Assembly: GCA_023390115.1 (NCBI GenBank)
Contig: JAEWDM010000010.1
Span: 1-64,000 of the forward strand
Origin: Bacillota bacterium
Lineage (GTDB): Bacteria; Bacillota; Clostridia; Acetivibrionales; DSM-27016
Direction of reading: 5' to 3'
Length of the DNA: 64,000 nucleotides
Shown here: in pieces, positions 50,762-60,147 of the stretch
How positions within the stretch are numbered: the first letter of the stretch is position 1
How the letters are laid out: each line of letters begins with the position of its first letter
The notes under the pieces: generated by a model
Told to the model about the DNA's origin: nothing
The model's input: only the letters and a program-made list of their open reading frames with translations
The model's database searches: none
Translations under genes and position numbers: made by a program

Positions 50762-51001
50762 TTATTCCTTGTTTTCATTAAATATAAGATTTACAGCTTT
50801 TATCGGGCTTATTGTAGATATTGCATGCTTATATACCAACTGCTGCCTCCCGTCAGTATCAAGCACCACTGTAAAGTTGTCAAATCCCTTTACCATGCCT
50901 TTTAACTGGAAGCCGTTGGTAAGATAAATGGTTACGGCTATATGTTCCTTTCGGACCTGATTTAAAAAAACGTCCTGCAAATTAATGTTGTTTTTAACCA
51001 C
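50762..51001 (-). CDS. hfq: RNA chaperone Hfq
   Basis: The 79-residue protein has the Sm1 region NLQDVFLNQVRKEHIAVTIY and the Sm2 motif YKHAISTI. Hfq hexamers bind sRNAs and mRNAs; in Firmicutes their role is often limited. Its place after miaA is the conserved order. The ATG at 51001 has AGGAGG upstream. Confidence 0.95.
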   Translation of the reverse strand: MVKNNINLQDVFLNQVRKEHIAVTIYLTNGFQLKGMVKGFDNFTVVLDTDGRQQLVYKHAISTISPIKAVNLIFNENKE

Positions 51002-51080
51002 AAAAAATCCTCCTCTATCTCGTCTTTTATCTATAAGTAAAGTTAGCCCTTATAAAACTAATCGGAACCCCACTCATATT

Positions 51081-52022
51081 CTACAAGAAAATTCCATATA
51101 ATGCAATATGATATTTTATATTTTTTACTATTTCATATATGCTTTTATGTCTACCCACATCTATCCAATGCACATTTTCCAGCCTTTTAAACCATGTCAT
51201 CTGTCTTTTGGCATAATTTTTGGTACCCTTTTTTATTGCATAAACAGCCTCCTCAAAGGAAATTTCCTCTTTAATATATGATAATATTTCCTTATATCCT
51301 ATGGCCTGCATTGCTATTGTACTTTTATCATATCCAAGGTCAATAAGCCTTTTTACCTCCTCTACAAGCCCCTCCCTAATCATTATGTCAACTCTTTTGT
51401 CAATCCTTTCATAGAGCTCTTGCCTGTCCGGCATGAGCCCTATTATAATAAACCTGTAATCAGGAGGTATGCTCCTGGAAATATCCTTATGATGAGAAAT
51501 AGTTTCTTTAGTATGCTCATATACCTCAATAGCCCGTATAACCCTTTTTACATTATTGGGATGAATTTCTTTAGCCGCCTCGGGATCAATTTTCTTCAGC
51601 TTTTCATGCAAAAACATATTTCCCTCAGTCTCAGCTTCCCGGTTTAGCCTTTCTCTCAGCTCCCAATCTGTAACTGTCTCGGAGAAATTCAGATTATATG
51701 CCAGTGAGTTTATATAAAGCCCCGTGCCTCCCGCAACAATAGGCTTTTTACCCTTTTTAAGCACCTCCCTTATATATCTGAGCGCAAGCTCCTTATATGC
51801 GGCAACACTGAATGGCTCATCGGGAAATATTTCATCTATCAGATAATGCTTTATGCCTCCCATTTCCTCTATGGATGGCTTTGCAGTGCCTATATCCATA
51901 TACTTATATATTTGCATTGAGTCTGCGGAAATAACCTCTCCGCCTATATCCTTTGCCAGCTCAACAGCAAGCCTTGTCTTTCCGGATGCTGTCGGTCCTG
52001 CAATGATTATTACAGAGTCCAC
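51081..52022 (-). CDS. miaA: tRNA dimethylallyltransferase MiaA
   Basis: The 313-residue enzyme adds a dimethylallyl group to A37 of tRNAs reading U-starting codons. It has the P-loop IIAGPTASGKTRLAVEL, the SADSMQIYKYMDIGTAKP motif and VAGGTGLYINSLAY. MiaB, encoded upstream in the same direction, then methylthiolates the product. Between mutL and hfq. Confidence 0.96.
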   Translation of the reverse strand: MDSVIIIAGPTASGKTRLAVELAKDIGGEVISADSMQIYKYMDIGTAKPSIEEMGGIKHYLIDEIFPDEPFSVAAYKELALRYIREVLKKGKKPIVAGGTGLYINSLAYNLNFSETVTDWELRERLNREAETEGNMFLHEKLKKIDPEAAKEIHPNNVKRVIRAIEVYEHTKETISHHKDISRSIPPDYRFIIIGLMPDRQELYERIDKRVDIMIREGLVEEVKRLIDLGYDKSTIAMQAIGYKEILSYIKEEISFEEAVYAIKKGTKNYAKRQMTWFKRLENVHWIDVGRHKSIYEIVKNIKYHIALYGIFL

Positions 52023-52061
52023 CCCTATACCCCCAAAATTTATAGCTAGTGATTATAGCGT

Positions 52062-54131
52062 TCATATAATTCTTTTAAACATTTTTTCAAGCTCATGCTT
52101 TGTAAGCTTTACAATTGTAGGCCTGCCATGCGGACAGGTGTAAGGGTTATCAAGCCTGGCCAAATCCTCCAGCAGGCTCCTTATTTCCGCACCGTCCAGC
52201 CTCTTATTGGCCTTGACGGCAGCCTTACAGGCTATGGTATACAAAGCCTCCTCAGCTACTGCGCCATAAGAATTTTTATCAAAGCCGGACCCTGCCGAGC
52301 TTATAATTTTATCCAGAACCTCAATGAAGGCCTCTTTTGCAGAAATGCCGCTATCGCTGTAGGGTATAGACCTTAGCATAATTGTATTATTGCCAAAGCT
52401 TTCATAAATAAAACCCAGGCCTTCAAGAAATTCCGCCGTCTCCTCGAGGAATTTTATCTCCTGATTTGTGAGCTCTATAACAACAGGAGATATAAGCTGC
52501 TGGCAAATAGAATCACGATTAATATATTTCTTTCTTAAGCTCTCATACATTATTCTTTCATGAGCGGCATGCTGGTCAAGCATAATCAGCTCATTGCACA
52601 GCTCAAGAATGATATAGGTATTAAAGGCCTGTCCTATAATCGCGGCATCCGTGGCAAGCCTTGCGGCATTATTTTCTTCAGCCTCATCATAAGCCTCAGC
52701 TATACTGCAAAATTTACCGTCAGCTTTGGATTCATCCTGAATGCCTTGATATTGCAATTCTAAGGGAACGGCCTTCTGCCTGTCATTGTTTCCGGCATCG
52801 GGAGTATTTGGGTACAACAGCTCCCCCTTTTGGAGCTCTTCCTTTACTTCAGGAATGTATCTGTCTTTATTCCTTTCAGCAATGAATTCCGGCATAGCGT
52901 GCTTTGTACTCTCCGTCTGAAAGCTTTTGTCTTTTTGAGGGGTATTATATTGCGCCGGAATATGTCCTTCCCCATCCCTGTTTGCAAGGTCTCCTCGCTT
53001 AAGGAAGCCGGCTTCGTCTCTCGCTCCGGTATTCCGCGCCGTATCAATTCTTTGCTGCACATATTTAAAGCCGGAATCCTGCTGATTGCCAAATTTATAG
53101 GAATCCTTGACGTCATGGCCGACATGTGCCTCCTTTACGAGGGATTTTCCTGCAAGAGCATTGCTTACGGCATGAAAAATGCTTCTGAAAATCTCTTTTT
53201 CCTCTGAAAATCTTATTTCCATTTTTGTAGGGTGAACATTTACATCTATCAGCAGTGGACTAATTTTAATATTTACAACTGCAAAGGGAAACTTGTTTTT
53301 CATTAAAAAGGTTTTGTACGCCTCGTCGATTGCTGACGAAACCAATTTGCTTTTTATATACCTTCCGTTTATAAATATAGACTGGTAATTCCTCGTGGAG
53401 CGTACAATCTCGGGCCTGCCAGCGTAGCCCTCAATTCTGGCCCTTTCGTCCTCATAGTCAATTTTCAGTGTCTGCCTTGCAATATCCTTTCCGTAAATAC
53501 TGAATATGGCACTCAAAAGATCGTTATTTCCCGGAGTATGCAGCACGGTGGCGCCGTTGCTTATAAGCCTCATGGATATATGAGGCCTTGCAAGTGCAAT
53601 ACGGCTTACTATATCGGATATATAGCCTGCCTCAGTGCTGTCCTTCTTTAAAAATTTAAACCTGGCAGGAGTATTGTAAAAGAGATCCCTTACGGTAAAT
53701 ACCGTCCCTACGGCACAGCCTGCCTGCTTAACCTCCCTGACGGAGCCTCCCTGCACTTTTACACAAATACCGTAGGGGTTTTTACTCACTCGCGTAATAA
53801 GCTCCACGGAAGAAACCGACGCTATGCTTGCAAGTGCTTCTCCCCTGAAGCCGAGAGTAGCTATTGCCTCAAGGTCTCCCGAGCTTCTGATCTTGCTTGT
53901 GGCATGGCGCTCAAAAGCAATCTCGGCGTCATCCTCCTCAATGCCCGAGCCGTTATCCGACACCCTTATAAAGGTAATTCCGCCATTTTTTATTTCTACT
54001 GAAACGGAAGAAGCCCCCGCATCTATAGAATTCTCAACAAGCTCCTTTACAACCGAGGCCGGTCTTTCAACAACCTCTCCCGCGGCTATTTTGTTTGAGG
54101 TGCCCTCATCCAGCACAACTATATTTCCCAA
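52062..54131 (-). CDS. mutL: DNA mismatch repair protein MutL
   Basis: The 689-residue protein has an N-terminal GHKL ATPase with IAAGEVVERPASVVKELVENS, DNGSGIEEDD, and GFRGEALASIASV. A variable linker (about 340-480) leads to a C-terminal dimerisation/endonuclease domain with DQHAAHERIMYE, the metal-binding motif near QLISP, ACKAAVKAN and CPHGRPT. These motifs fit the endonuclease-proficient MutL of bacteria without MutH. It lies 74 bp after mutS. Confidence 0.96.
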   Translation of the reverse strand: MGNIVVLDEGTSNKIAAGEVVERPASVVKELVENSIDAGASSVSVEIKNGGITFIRVSDNGSGIEEDDAEIAFERHATSKIRSSGDLEAIATLGFRGEALASIASVSSVELITRVSKNPYGICVKVQGGSVREVKQAGCAVGTVFTVRDLFYNTPARFKFLKKDSTEAGYISDIVSRIALARPHISMRLISNGATVLHTPGNNDLLSAIFSIYGKDIARQTLKIDYEDERARIEGYAGRPEIVRSTRNYQSIFINGRYIKSKLVSSAIDEAYKTFLMKNKFPFAVVNIKISPLLIDVNVHPTKMEIRFSEEKEIFRSIFHAVSNALAGKSLVKEAHVGHDVKDSYKFGNQQDSGFKYVQQRIDTARNTGARDEAGFLKRGDLANRDGEGHIPAQYNTPQKDKSFQTESTKHAMPEFIAERNKDRYIPEVKEELQKGELLYPNTPDAGNNDRQKAVPLELQYQGIQDESKADGKFCSIAEAYDEAEENNAARLATDAAIIGQAFNTYIILELCNELIMLDQHAAHERIMYESLRKKYINRDSICQQLISPVVIELTNQEIKFLEETAEFLEGLGFIYESFGNNTIMLRSIPYSDSGISAKEAFIEVLDKIISSAGSGFDKNSYGAVAEEALYTIACKAAVKANKRLDGAEIRSLLEDLARLDNPYTCPHGRPTIVKLTKHELEKMFKRII

Positions 54132-54205
54132 TCACACCACCTCCTTTGTCTCTTGGTGAAATCTCTGGTGCCCGGTAACAGAATTTGCCTCCAGCAGTCA
54201 GGGCA

Positions 54206-56854
54206 CTAGCTGTTTTTTATTTTCCGCTGCAGCCCGTACAGCACATTTAAGGCTTCAACGGGAGTAAGCTCATGCACGCTTAAGGCCTTCAGCTCACTTA
54301 TTACTTCATCACAGCATTTTGACCTTGTATTGAATGAGAATAAATCCATTTGCCCCTCTATCGCTTTTTTTGCTTTTCTCTGCTTTGCGTTCCTTTTGCT
54401 TATATCGGCATCTTCAAGCTCTCCTAAAATCTCCCTCGCTCTGCCTATTATGCGCTGAGGAACCCCCGCAAGCCTTGCAACCTGTATGCCGTAGCTTCCG
54501 TCAGCACCGCCCCGGATTATTTTTCTTAAAAATATTATGTCCTCTCCCTTTTCCCTCACAGATATGCAATAATTCTTTATACCCGTTATTTTGCCCTCAA
54601 GCTCCGTTAATTCATGATAATGGGTTGCAAACAGAGTCCTGCAGCCCAGCCTCTCCCGGTCACTTATAAATTCAATAACCGACCACGCTATACTAAGACC
54701 GTCAAAGGTGCTCGTACCCCTTCCTATTTCATCAAGTATGAGAAGGCTTTTAGGAGAAGCGTTTTTTAATATGTTTGCTACCTCCGACATCTCTACCATA
54801 AAGGTGCTTTGCCCTGCCGCAAGATCGTCGGAGGCTCCTACCCTTGTAAATATGCGGTCCGCAATTCCTATATGCGCGCCTGACGCAGGCACGAAGCTTC
54901 CCATCTGAGCCATTAAAACAATTATGGCAACCTGTCTCATATAGGTTGATTTTCCCGCCATATTAGGGCCGGTAATAACTGCAAGCCTGTTGTCACAGGT
55001 GTCGAGAAGCGTGTCGTTGGGAACAAAGGAGGACTGCTGGAATGCAGGGCTTTGAGCCATCATTTTTTCAACAACAGGATGTCTGCCATCCTTTATATCT
55101 ATTATGCCCTCCGCTGTCATTTCGGGCCTTGAATAGCCTTCCCTGTCCGCTACCTCCGCAAGAGAGCATATTACGTCTATTTCCGCGATTGCCTCCGCAG
55201 TATCCTTTATTCTGCCCACCTCAAGCGCAATGGTATTTTTTATGCCGGTAAACAATTCATATTCCAGAACAATAACCTTTTCCTCCGCCCCCAATATGCT
55301 TTCCTCAATTTCCTTCAATTCGGGGGTAATATACCTTTCGCAGTTTGCCAGAGTCTGTTTTCTTATATAGCTTTCGGGAACAAGAGAAAAGTATGACTTT
55401 GTTACCTCTATATAAAATCCGAAAACCTTGTTAAATCCTACCTTAAGATTTTTTATCCCGGTCTTGTCACGCTCGGATGTCTCCAGAGCGGCAATCCAGT
55501 CCCTTCCCTCGGTGGTAGCCCTTCTTAGCCTGTCAACCTCCTCATTATAACCCTGCTTAATAAGCCCTCCGTCCTTAATCGAAATGGGAGGATCCTCAAT
55601 TATTGCTCTCTCAATCAGTCCGAATATATCCTCCAGAGTATCAAGCTGCTCATAGCAGCGAAGATTCAGTTCAGCCCCGCAGCCCTTTAATACCCCCTTG
55701 ATATGTGGAATCTGTCCTATGGAATTCTTCAGTGAAATCAGATCTCTGCAATTTACATTCCCCAGAATAATTTTTCCCATAAGCCGCTCAATGTCATATA
55801 CCCTTTTTAACAGCTCACGTATTTCCATACGCAGCATGAATTTGTCCTTGATTTCTTCAACTGCGTCAAGCCTGTCGTTTATGTCCCTTATATTTATCAG
55901 GGGCTGTTCTATCCACTTTCTTATATTCCTGCCTCCCATTGACGTCATGGTCCTGTCCAGCACCCACAGCAGGCTGCCCTTTCGTGACTTGTCCCGCATC
56001 GTTTCGGTAAGCTCCAAATTTCTTCTGGTAGATACGTCAATGCTCATGTATTCCTCAACCGAATACATGCTTATGCACTGAATATGGCCCAGATTAACCT
56101 TCTGTGTCTGCTCAAGGTATTCTAAAAGGGCCCCTGACGCATTCAATGAAATATCGGGCTGCCGAAAGGAAGAACAAAGCTCTTCAAATTTGCCTCCTAT
56201 TTTTTTATACGCCGTCTCACTTTCAAAATAAATGTCTTCAAAGGAGGTTATGTAAGAATTAAATCTTGAGGCTATAGATTCAACACAGCCGGCATCCTCC
56301 AGAAACTCACCGTTTGCAATAATCTCCGAAGGAGAAAACCTGGCAATCTCATCAATTAGCTTTCCCGCCGTATTTCCCCTGTCTATTCCGGCTGCCTTAA
56401 ACTCGCCTGTAGATATGTCAACCGCTGCAATTCCGAAAAAATTCCCTCTCTTATATATTGACATAAGGTAGTTGTTTTTTTTATCATCCAGCATTGATGC
56501 ATCTATTACAGTCCCCGGCGTAACAACCCTTATAACATCTCTTTTTACAATTCCCTTTGCAACGGAAGGATCCTCAACCTGCTCACATATTGCCACCTTA
56601 AAGCCTTTGTTTATCAGCTTTGCTATATACGACTCGGCAGAATGAAAGGGCACCCCGCACATCGGAGCCCTTTCATCCATACCGCAGTCTCTTCCTGTAA
56701 GAGTAATTTCCAGCTCCTTAGATGCCACCTCGGCATCCTTAAAAAACATTTCGTAGAAATCGCCAAGCCTGAAAAAAAGTATGCAATCCTTATATTGGTT
56801 TTTAATATCAAAATACTGCTGCATCATCGGTGTCAATGCTGCCATATCCGCCAA
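54206..56854 (-). CDS. mutS: DNA mismatch repair protein MutS
   Basis: The 882-residue MutS1 protein recognises mismatches. Its N-terminal domain begins with LTPMMQQYFDIKNQYKDCILFFRLGDFYEMF, including the Phe-x-Glu mismatch wedge. The ATPase has Walker A GPNMAGKSTYMRQ, Walker B LLILDEIGRGTSTFDG, and ATHYHELTELE. It ends with a HTH-like region VHELTPVEALNVLYGLQRKI. Cotranscribed with ylbF and mutL. Confidence 0.96.
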   Translation of the reverse strand: MADMAALTPMMQQYFDIKNQYKDCILFFRLGDFYEMFFKDAEVASKELEITLTGRDCGMDERAPMCGVPFHSAESYIAKLINKGFKVAICEQVEDPSVAKGIVKRDVIRVVTPGTVIDASMLDDKKNNYLMSIYKRGNFFGIAAVDISTGEFKAAGIDRGNTAGKLIDEIARFSPSEIIANGEFLEDAGCVESIASRFNSYITSFEDIYFESETAYKKIGGKFEELCSSFRQPDISLNASGALLEYLEQTQKVNLGHIQCISMYSVEEYMSIDVSTRRNLELTETMRDKSRKGSLLWVLDRTMTSMGGRNIRKWIEQPLINIRDINDRLDAVEEIKDKFMLRMEIRELLKRVYDIERLMGKIILGNVNCRDLISLKNSIGQIPHIKGVLKGCGAELNLRCYEQLDTLEDIFGLIERAIIEDPPISIKDGGLIKQGYNEEVDRLRRATTEGRDWIAALETSERDKTGIKNLKVGFNKVFGFYIEVTKSYFSLVPESYIRKQTLANCERYITPELKEIEESILGAEEKVIVLEYELFTGIKNTIALEVGRIKDTAEAIAEIDVICSLAEVADREGYSRPEMTAEGIIDIKDGRHPVVEKMMAQSPAFQQSSFVPNDTLLDTCDNRLAVITGPNMAGKSTYMRQVAIIVLMAQMGSFVPASGAHIGIADRIFTRVGASDDLAAGQSTFMVEMSEVANILKNASPKSLLILDEIGRGTSTFDGLSIAWSVIEFISDRERLGCRTLFATHYHELTELEGKITGIKNYCISVREKGEDIIFLRKIIRGGADGSYGIQVARLAGVPQRIIGRAREILGELEDADISKRNAKQRKAKKAIEGQMDLFSFNTRSKCCDEVISELKALSVHELTPVEALNVLYGLQRKIKNS

Positions 56855-56885
56855 CCTCTTTCAGAAAATTTCAAATTTGATTTTG

Positions 56886-57296
56886 TTAAGGGGCATGCTG
56901 TCCGCATCCCCCGCATGAGCCGCAGCCGCCTGTGGAGCATGGCTCCTCCCCTGTTATAGCATATATCATTACGCTGTTTATGGTGCTCATGAGCCTGTCA
57001 AATTCATTTTTCGCTTCAATGTAGTTTTTTGTAATCCCATAGTCATTTATCTCTCTCTGCTTTGCCGCAAGTCTTTGATTTATGCCTTCTGTCACCGGCT
57101 TTCCGCTGTCTTCTCTTAAGGCTCTTGCAGCCTCCACCTGAAGGAGCTTATAGTCAGTCATAAGAGCTCTGGCCCTTTCATCCATCTCTATTCTCTCTTC
57201 GGCCTTTGTCAATCTGCTCATCTGCTCGGAATCAGCAATCATCAGCCCAAGCTCTGTGGCCTTTTCAATAATATCCATTTTCCTCTCCTTTGCCAT
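56886..57296 (-). CDS. YlbF-family protein with Cys-rich tail (RicF-like)
   Basis: The 136-residue protein has a helical YlbF/YmcA domain (1-115), and its last 20 residues contain CSTGGCGSCGGCG. In Bacillus, YlbF (RicF), YmcA (RicA) and YaaT (RicT) form a complex that carries [4Fe-4S] clusters and helps RNase Y maturation of transcripts. A Cys-rich tail of this kind could hold a cluster, though the exact ligands here are not shown. It sits between miaB and mutS. Confidence 0.85.
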   Translation of the reverse strand: MAKERKMDIIEKATELGLMIADSEQMSRLTKAEERIEMDERARALMTDYKLLQVEAARALREDSGKPVTEGINQRLAAKQREINDYGITKNYIEAKNEFDRLMSTINSVMIYAITGEEPCSTGGCGSCGGCGQHAP

Positions 57297-57321
57297 AATT
57301 TAAATTCTATCACAAAACGAT

Positions 57322-58758
57322 TTATAAGGCAAAGCCCGGCCTTTCCCACCTTATAACCTTCCCCTCAAGAGACCAGGTGTGAACCCCTTCTATTTTTACA
57401 GTAACAAGCTTTCCTGCCATTTCGCTGCTTCCCTGAAAATTAACCACCTTATTTGTTCCCGTTCTGCCCGTAAAGGCGGCATCACTGCTCTTACTGAGGC
57501 CCTCTGCCAAAACCTCTGTTTCCATACCCATATAGCTTAAGTTAATTTCTTTGCTTATGCGGTTTTGAACCTCAAGAAGCCTTTCAAATCTGAGCTTCTT
57601 AGCCTCCTCCGTAACCTGCAGGACATTTTTTGCCGCCGGAGTCCCAGTTCTTTTTGAATAAAGAAAGGTGTACGCAGAATCGAACCGAACTCTCTCAAGT
57701 ATGTCCAGAGTTTCATTAAAATCCTCTTCCGTTTCTCCTGGGAACCCTACAATTATATCTGTTGTAAAGGCTATTCCCGGAACAGCGCTCCTGACCTTTT
57801 CCACAAGGCTTAAGTAATGCTCCCTTGAATATTTCCTGTTCATTTCCTTTAATACCTTCGTGCTGCCAGACTGTACCGGAAGATGAAGATGAGGACATAC
57901 CTTTTCACAATTCCTTATCGCATAGATAAGCTCATCCGTCAAATCCTTTGGGTGAGAGGTCATAAACCTGATTCTTTCTATCCCGGAAACCCTGTTAACC
58001 TCACTTAAAAGCTTTGCAAAGCTGGTATCCCGCCCCAAATCCTTACCAAAGGAGTTAACATTCTGCCCTAAAAGGGTTATCTCCTTGCAGCCATGTTGTC
58101 CTAACATGTTGACCTCATTAACTATATCGGAAATGCTTCTGCTTCTCTCTCTTCCTCTGACATAAGGCACAATACAATAGGAACAGTAATTGTTGCATCC
58201 GTACATCACGGTTACAAAGGCCTTTATGCCCTGCTTTCTCTGTATAGGCATGCCCTCTGCAACAGCTCCTGTCGTCTCCCATATGTCTATTATGCGGTCA
58301 TGTGAATTGAGTGAGCTGAACAAAAGCTCGGGAAATTTATACAGATTGTGGGTGCCGAAAATGAGATCTACATGCCTGTATTTTCTCTTTATATGCTCAA
58401 CGACCTCTTTTTGCTGCATCATACAGCCGCATACTGCTATGGCTATTTCAGGCTTTTCCTCCTTGAGCTTTTTTAAGGCTCCGAGGTGCCCGTACACCTT
58501 GAGCTCGGCATTTTCTCTTACGCAGCAGGTATTATATATTATTACGTCGCTGTCCTCAGGCTTTTCAGTCTCAACATAGCCCATATTCGAAAGCATTCCA
58601 GCAAGCCTCTCCGAGTCATTCTCATTCATCTGGCAGCCAAAGGTCGTTACGGAATACCTTTTCAATCTTCCGAGGTTAAGCTCCTTAATATTATTGATAA
58701 ATTCCTTTTGCTTTAGTATTTCCTCCTGCGGTACACATACTGTCTGTCTTTCGCTCAT
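57322..58758 (-). CDS. miaB: tRNA-2-methylthio-N6-dimethylallyladenosine synthase MiaB
   Basis: The 478-residue radical SAM methylthiotransferase has the N-terminal UPF0004 domain with VTTFGCQMNENDSERL, CVRENAELKV and CGCMMQQK cysteines, the radical SAM motif YGCNNYCSYCIVPYVRGRERSR, and a C-terminal TRAM domain (about 405-470). It completes the tRNA modification started by MiaA. I use the ATG at 58758 with GGAGAGGG upstream; a TTG at 58785 would add nine doubtful residues. Confidence 0.95.
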   Translation of the reverse strand: MSERQTVCVPQEEILKQKEFINNIKELNLGRLKRYSVTTFGCQMNENDSERLAGMLSNMGYVETEKPEDSDVIIYNTCCVRENAELKVYGHLGALKKLKEEKPEIAIAVCGCMMQQKEVVEHIKRKYRHVDLIFGTHNLYKFPELLFSSLNSHDRIIDIWETTGAVAEGMPIQRKQGIKAFVTVMYGCNNYCSYCIVPYVRGRERSRSISDIVNEVNMLGQHGCKEITLLGQNVNSFGKDLGRDTSFAKLLSEVNRVSGIERIRFMTSHPKDLTDELIYAIRNCEKVCPHLHLPVQSGSTKVLKEMNRKYSREHYLSLVEKVRSAVPGIAFTTDIIVGFPGETEEDFNETLDILERVRFDSAYTFLYSKRTGTPAAKNVLQVTEEAKKLRFERLLEVQNRISKEINLSYMGMETEVLAEGLSKSSDAAFTGRTGTNKVVNFQGSSEMAGKLVTVKIEGVHTWSLEGKVIRWERPGFAL

Positions 58759-58831
58759 CTTTAAAGACCCTCTCCGGCAAAGCAAGTTTATAATTACGCT
58801 CTAAAAAATGCCTTCATATATAACAAAAAAC

Positions 58832-58866
58832 GTAGCTGACGGTAATAATATTATTACCTTTGCTAC
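58832..58866. repeat. Palindrome within the miaB upstream region
   Basis: GGTAATAATATTATTACC (58841-58858) is a perfect 18-bp palindrome, and outer GTAGC/GCTAC arms extend it to 58832-58866. It lies between the amidohydrolase relic and miaB and may be a terminator of the relic or a binding site. Confidence 0.4.
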
Positions 58867-58867
58867 A

Positions 58868-58966
58868 TCATCCAAACATTAAACGAATAGCATTGCCTCC
58901 CAGAAGCTGCTTTGCAGCACTGCGCCTGACTTCTTTAAGCCCGGCCTTGTGCAGGTTAAAGGCATT
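58868..58966 (-). pseudogene. Remnant: C-terminal tail of an amidohydrolase-like gene
   Basis: On the minus strand the frame reads NAFNLHKAGLKEVRRSAAKQ and then LLGGNAIRLMFG before a stop at 58868. The ending ILGGNAxRL is typical of amidohydrolase-2/TatD-like families. The upstream frame closes at a stop, and no catalytic His/Asp part exists nearby. The gap 58967-59160 has no other coding signal. Confidence 0.5.
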
Positions 58967-59162
58967 TTATTGCTCAACGCTATTTTAACAATTGCACCAA
59001 CCTATGTCAAGACATTGTAATATATAATGCACGGTAAAAGCATGGGCCAACTTCCTACCAAAGCTCTTTATTTAGAGTTTTAAAAAATGCCATTTAAGCA
59101 ATTTATATTCAGTAGGAAAGAATGATTTGCGGTGAACGCGTCATTTGGGGGAAAGGAGATAA

Positions 59163-59194
59163 GCGGGCCGTTTGGCTTGCAGCGCATGGCCCGC
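59163..59194. repeat. GC-rich hairpin in a foreign-looking stretch
   Basis: GCGGGCC at 59163-59169 pairs with GGCCCGC at 59188-59194. The surrounding 59120-59260 is visibly richer in G/C than its neighbours, including GCCGG repeats (CGCCGG twice near 59211-59238). Confidence 0.4.
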
Positions 59195-59265
59195 GCATAT
59201 TATACCGATACGCCGGAAATGTGCACGTTACGCCGGGGGGCTGGACCGGGGCCATGAAAAGTGAA

Positions 59266-59294
59266 TGAGGCGAGAGAACCGTCCCTACGTCTCA
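59266..59294. repeat. Small palindromic repeat of the GGGACGGTTCTC type
   Basis: TGAGGCG at 59266-59272 pairs with CGTCTCA at 59288-59294 (one G-U) around AGAGAACCGTCCCTA. I recall a repeated element with the GGGACGGTTCTC core from other Clostridia/Desulfotomaculum genomes, but could not check copy number. It overlaps the last codons of the PIN toxin gene. Confidence 0.5.
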
Positions 59295-59680
59295 CTAACA
59301 ACACTCAAAAACTTCTGTGGTGTAATTACCATAGGATTACTTGGAAAATGCTTTACATTTCCTGTCACCAGATATGCTTTGGTAGTTTTGGCAACTTCAT
59401 AAAACATTTTGTCATCCTCGTCCTCAAATGCATCCAATATGGGTATAGGAACAACCGAAATTCCTGAATGGACAATAAAATCAATCAACTGTTTAACCGT
59501 CTTCTTTTCAAAGCCAAATTTAGGCCGCAGAAGTACCTCCTGATATTCCGCTATTATCCGGCTGTCGTAACACATTATAACATTTCCGTTTAATACGTGG
59601 TCAATTACCTTTGCCGGACTTCCAGACGGTGACAGAAGCGCGGAAACAAGGATATTAGTATCTATTGCTGCCTTAATCAT
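59285..59680 (-). CDS. PIN-domain toxin of a putative toxin-antitoxin pair
   Basis: The 131-residue protein is a PIN-domain nuclease: the first Asp is in AAIDTNILVSALL, a Glu is in AEYQEVLLRP, and DEDDKMFYEVA and LVTGNVKHFPS provide the later acidic residues. The last motif has Asn in TGN, where many relatives have TGD, so the active site may be altered. PIN toxins cut RNA. The start overlaps the antitoxin stop by 4 bp, a typical coupling. Its 3' end lies inside a small palindromic repeat. Confidence 0.85.
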   Translation of the reverse strand: MIKAAIDTNILVSALLSPSGSPAKVIDHVLNGNVIMCYDSRIIAEYQEVLLRPKFGFEKKTVKQLIDFIVHSGISVVPIPILDAFEDEDDKMFYEVAKTTKAYLVTGNVKHFPSNPMVITPQKFLSVVSET

Positions 59681-59964
59681 TTGCGTTTCTCCTTACGCAT
59701 TTTAGATATTTCAGCATCTATTTCCTCCGCAGTTATTTCCGCTCTTCCACTCCTTATTGAAGCAAGACGCAGCTTGTTCACCGCTCTCATAGCCACAGAC
59801 TGGCGTACACTCGCCAGCACGTCTTCAAGACTTTCATCGTCTATCTCAATCATTAATGCACTTGGTTTACCATTATTAGTTATAATCACCTCATGAACTT
59901 CAGAAAGCTTCTCCCAAACTTCACGTGGGTGTGTCCGTAAATCTCTCACTGTATAAAAGTTCAT
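59677..59964 (-). CDS. Phd/YefM-family antitoxin
   Basis: The 95-residue protein starts MNFYTVRDLRTHPREVWEKL and has VIITNNGKPSALMIEID, the DNA-binding pattern of Phd/YefM antitoxins. The C-terminal half is highly charged (MRKEKRK end) and should wrap the toxin. The operon is likely autoregulated. GAGGTGA upstream supports the start. Confidence 0.88.
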   Translation of the reverse strand: MNFYTVRDLRTHPREVWEKLSEVHEVIITNNGKPSALMIEIDDESLEDVLASVRQSVAMRAVNKLRLASIRSGRAEITAEEIDAEISKMRKEKRK

Positions 59965-60075
59965 ATCATCACCTCGGTTATTTAATGATTTTAGTATATC
60001 ACATTGTCACCCAAACGTCTACATTTTATACCACCTTTGTTTTCTCAACAGGTAGCTGTTCGATACTTAATTTAC

Positions 60076-60112
60076 AAAAAGGGCCGAACATTCTGAATAT
60101 CCAGCCCCTTTG
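60076..60112 (-). terminator. Terminator of the pyrimidine operon
   Basis: AAAAAGGGCCG at 60076-60086 pairs with CAGCCCCTTTG at 60102-60112 with a few mismatches. It lies 36 bp after the PyrE-like stop, with a T-run on the minus strand. Confidence 0.65.
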
Positions 60113-60147
60113 AAGCTGCCGTGCTTTTTTACCATAAGCGGTCGGCG

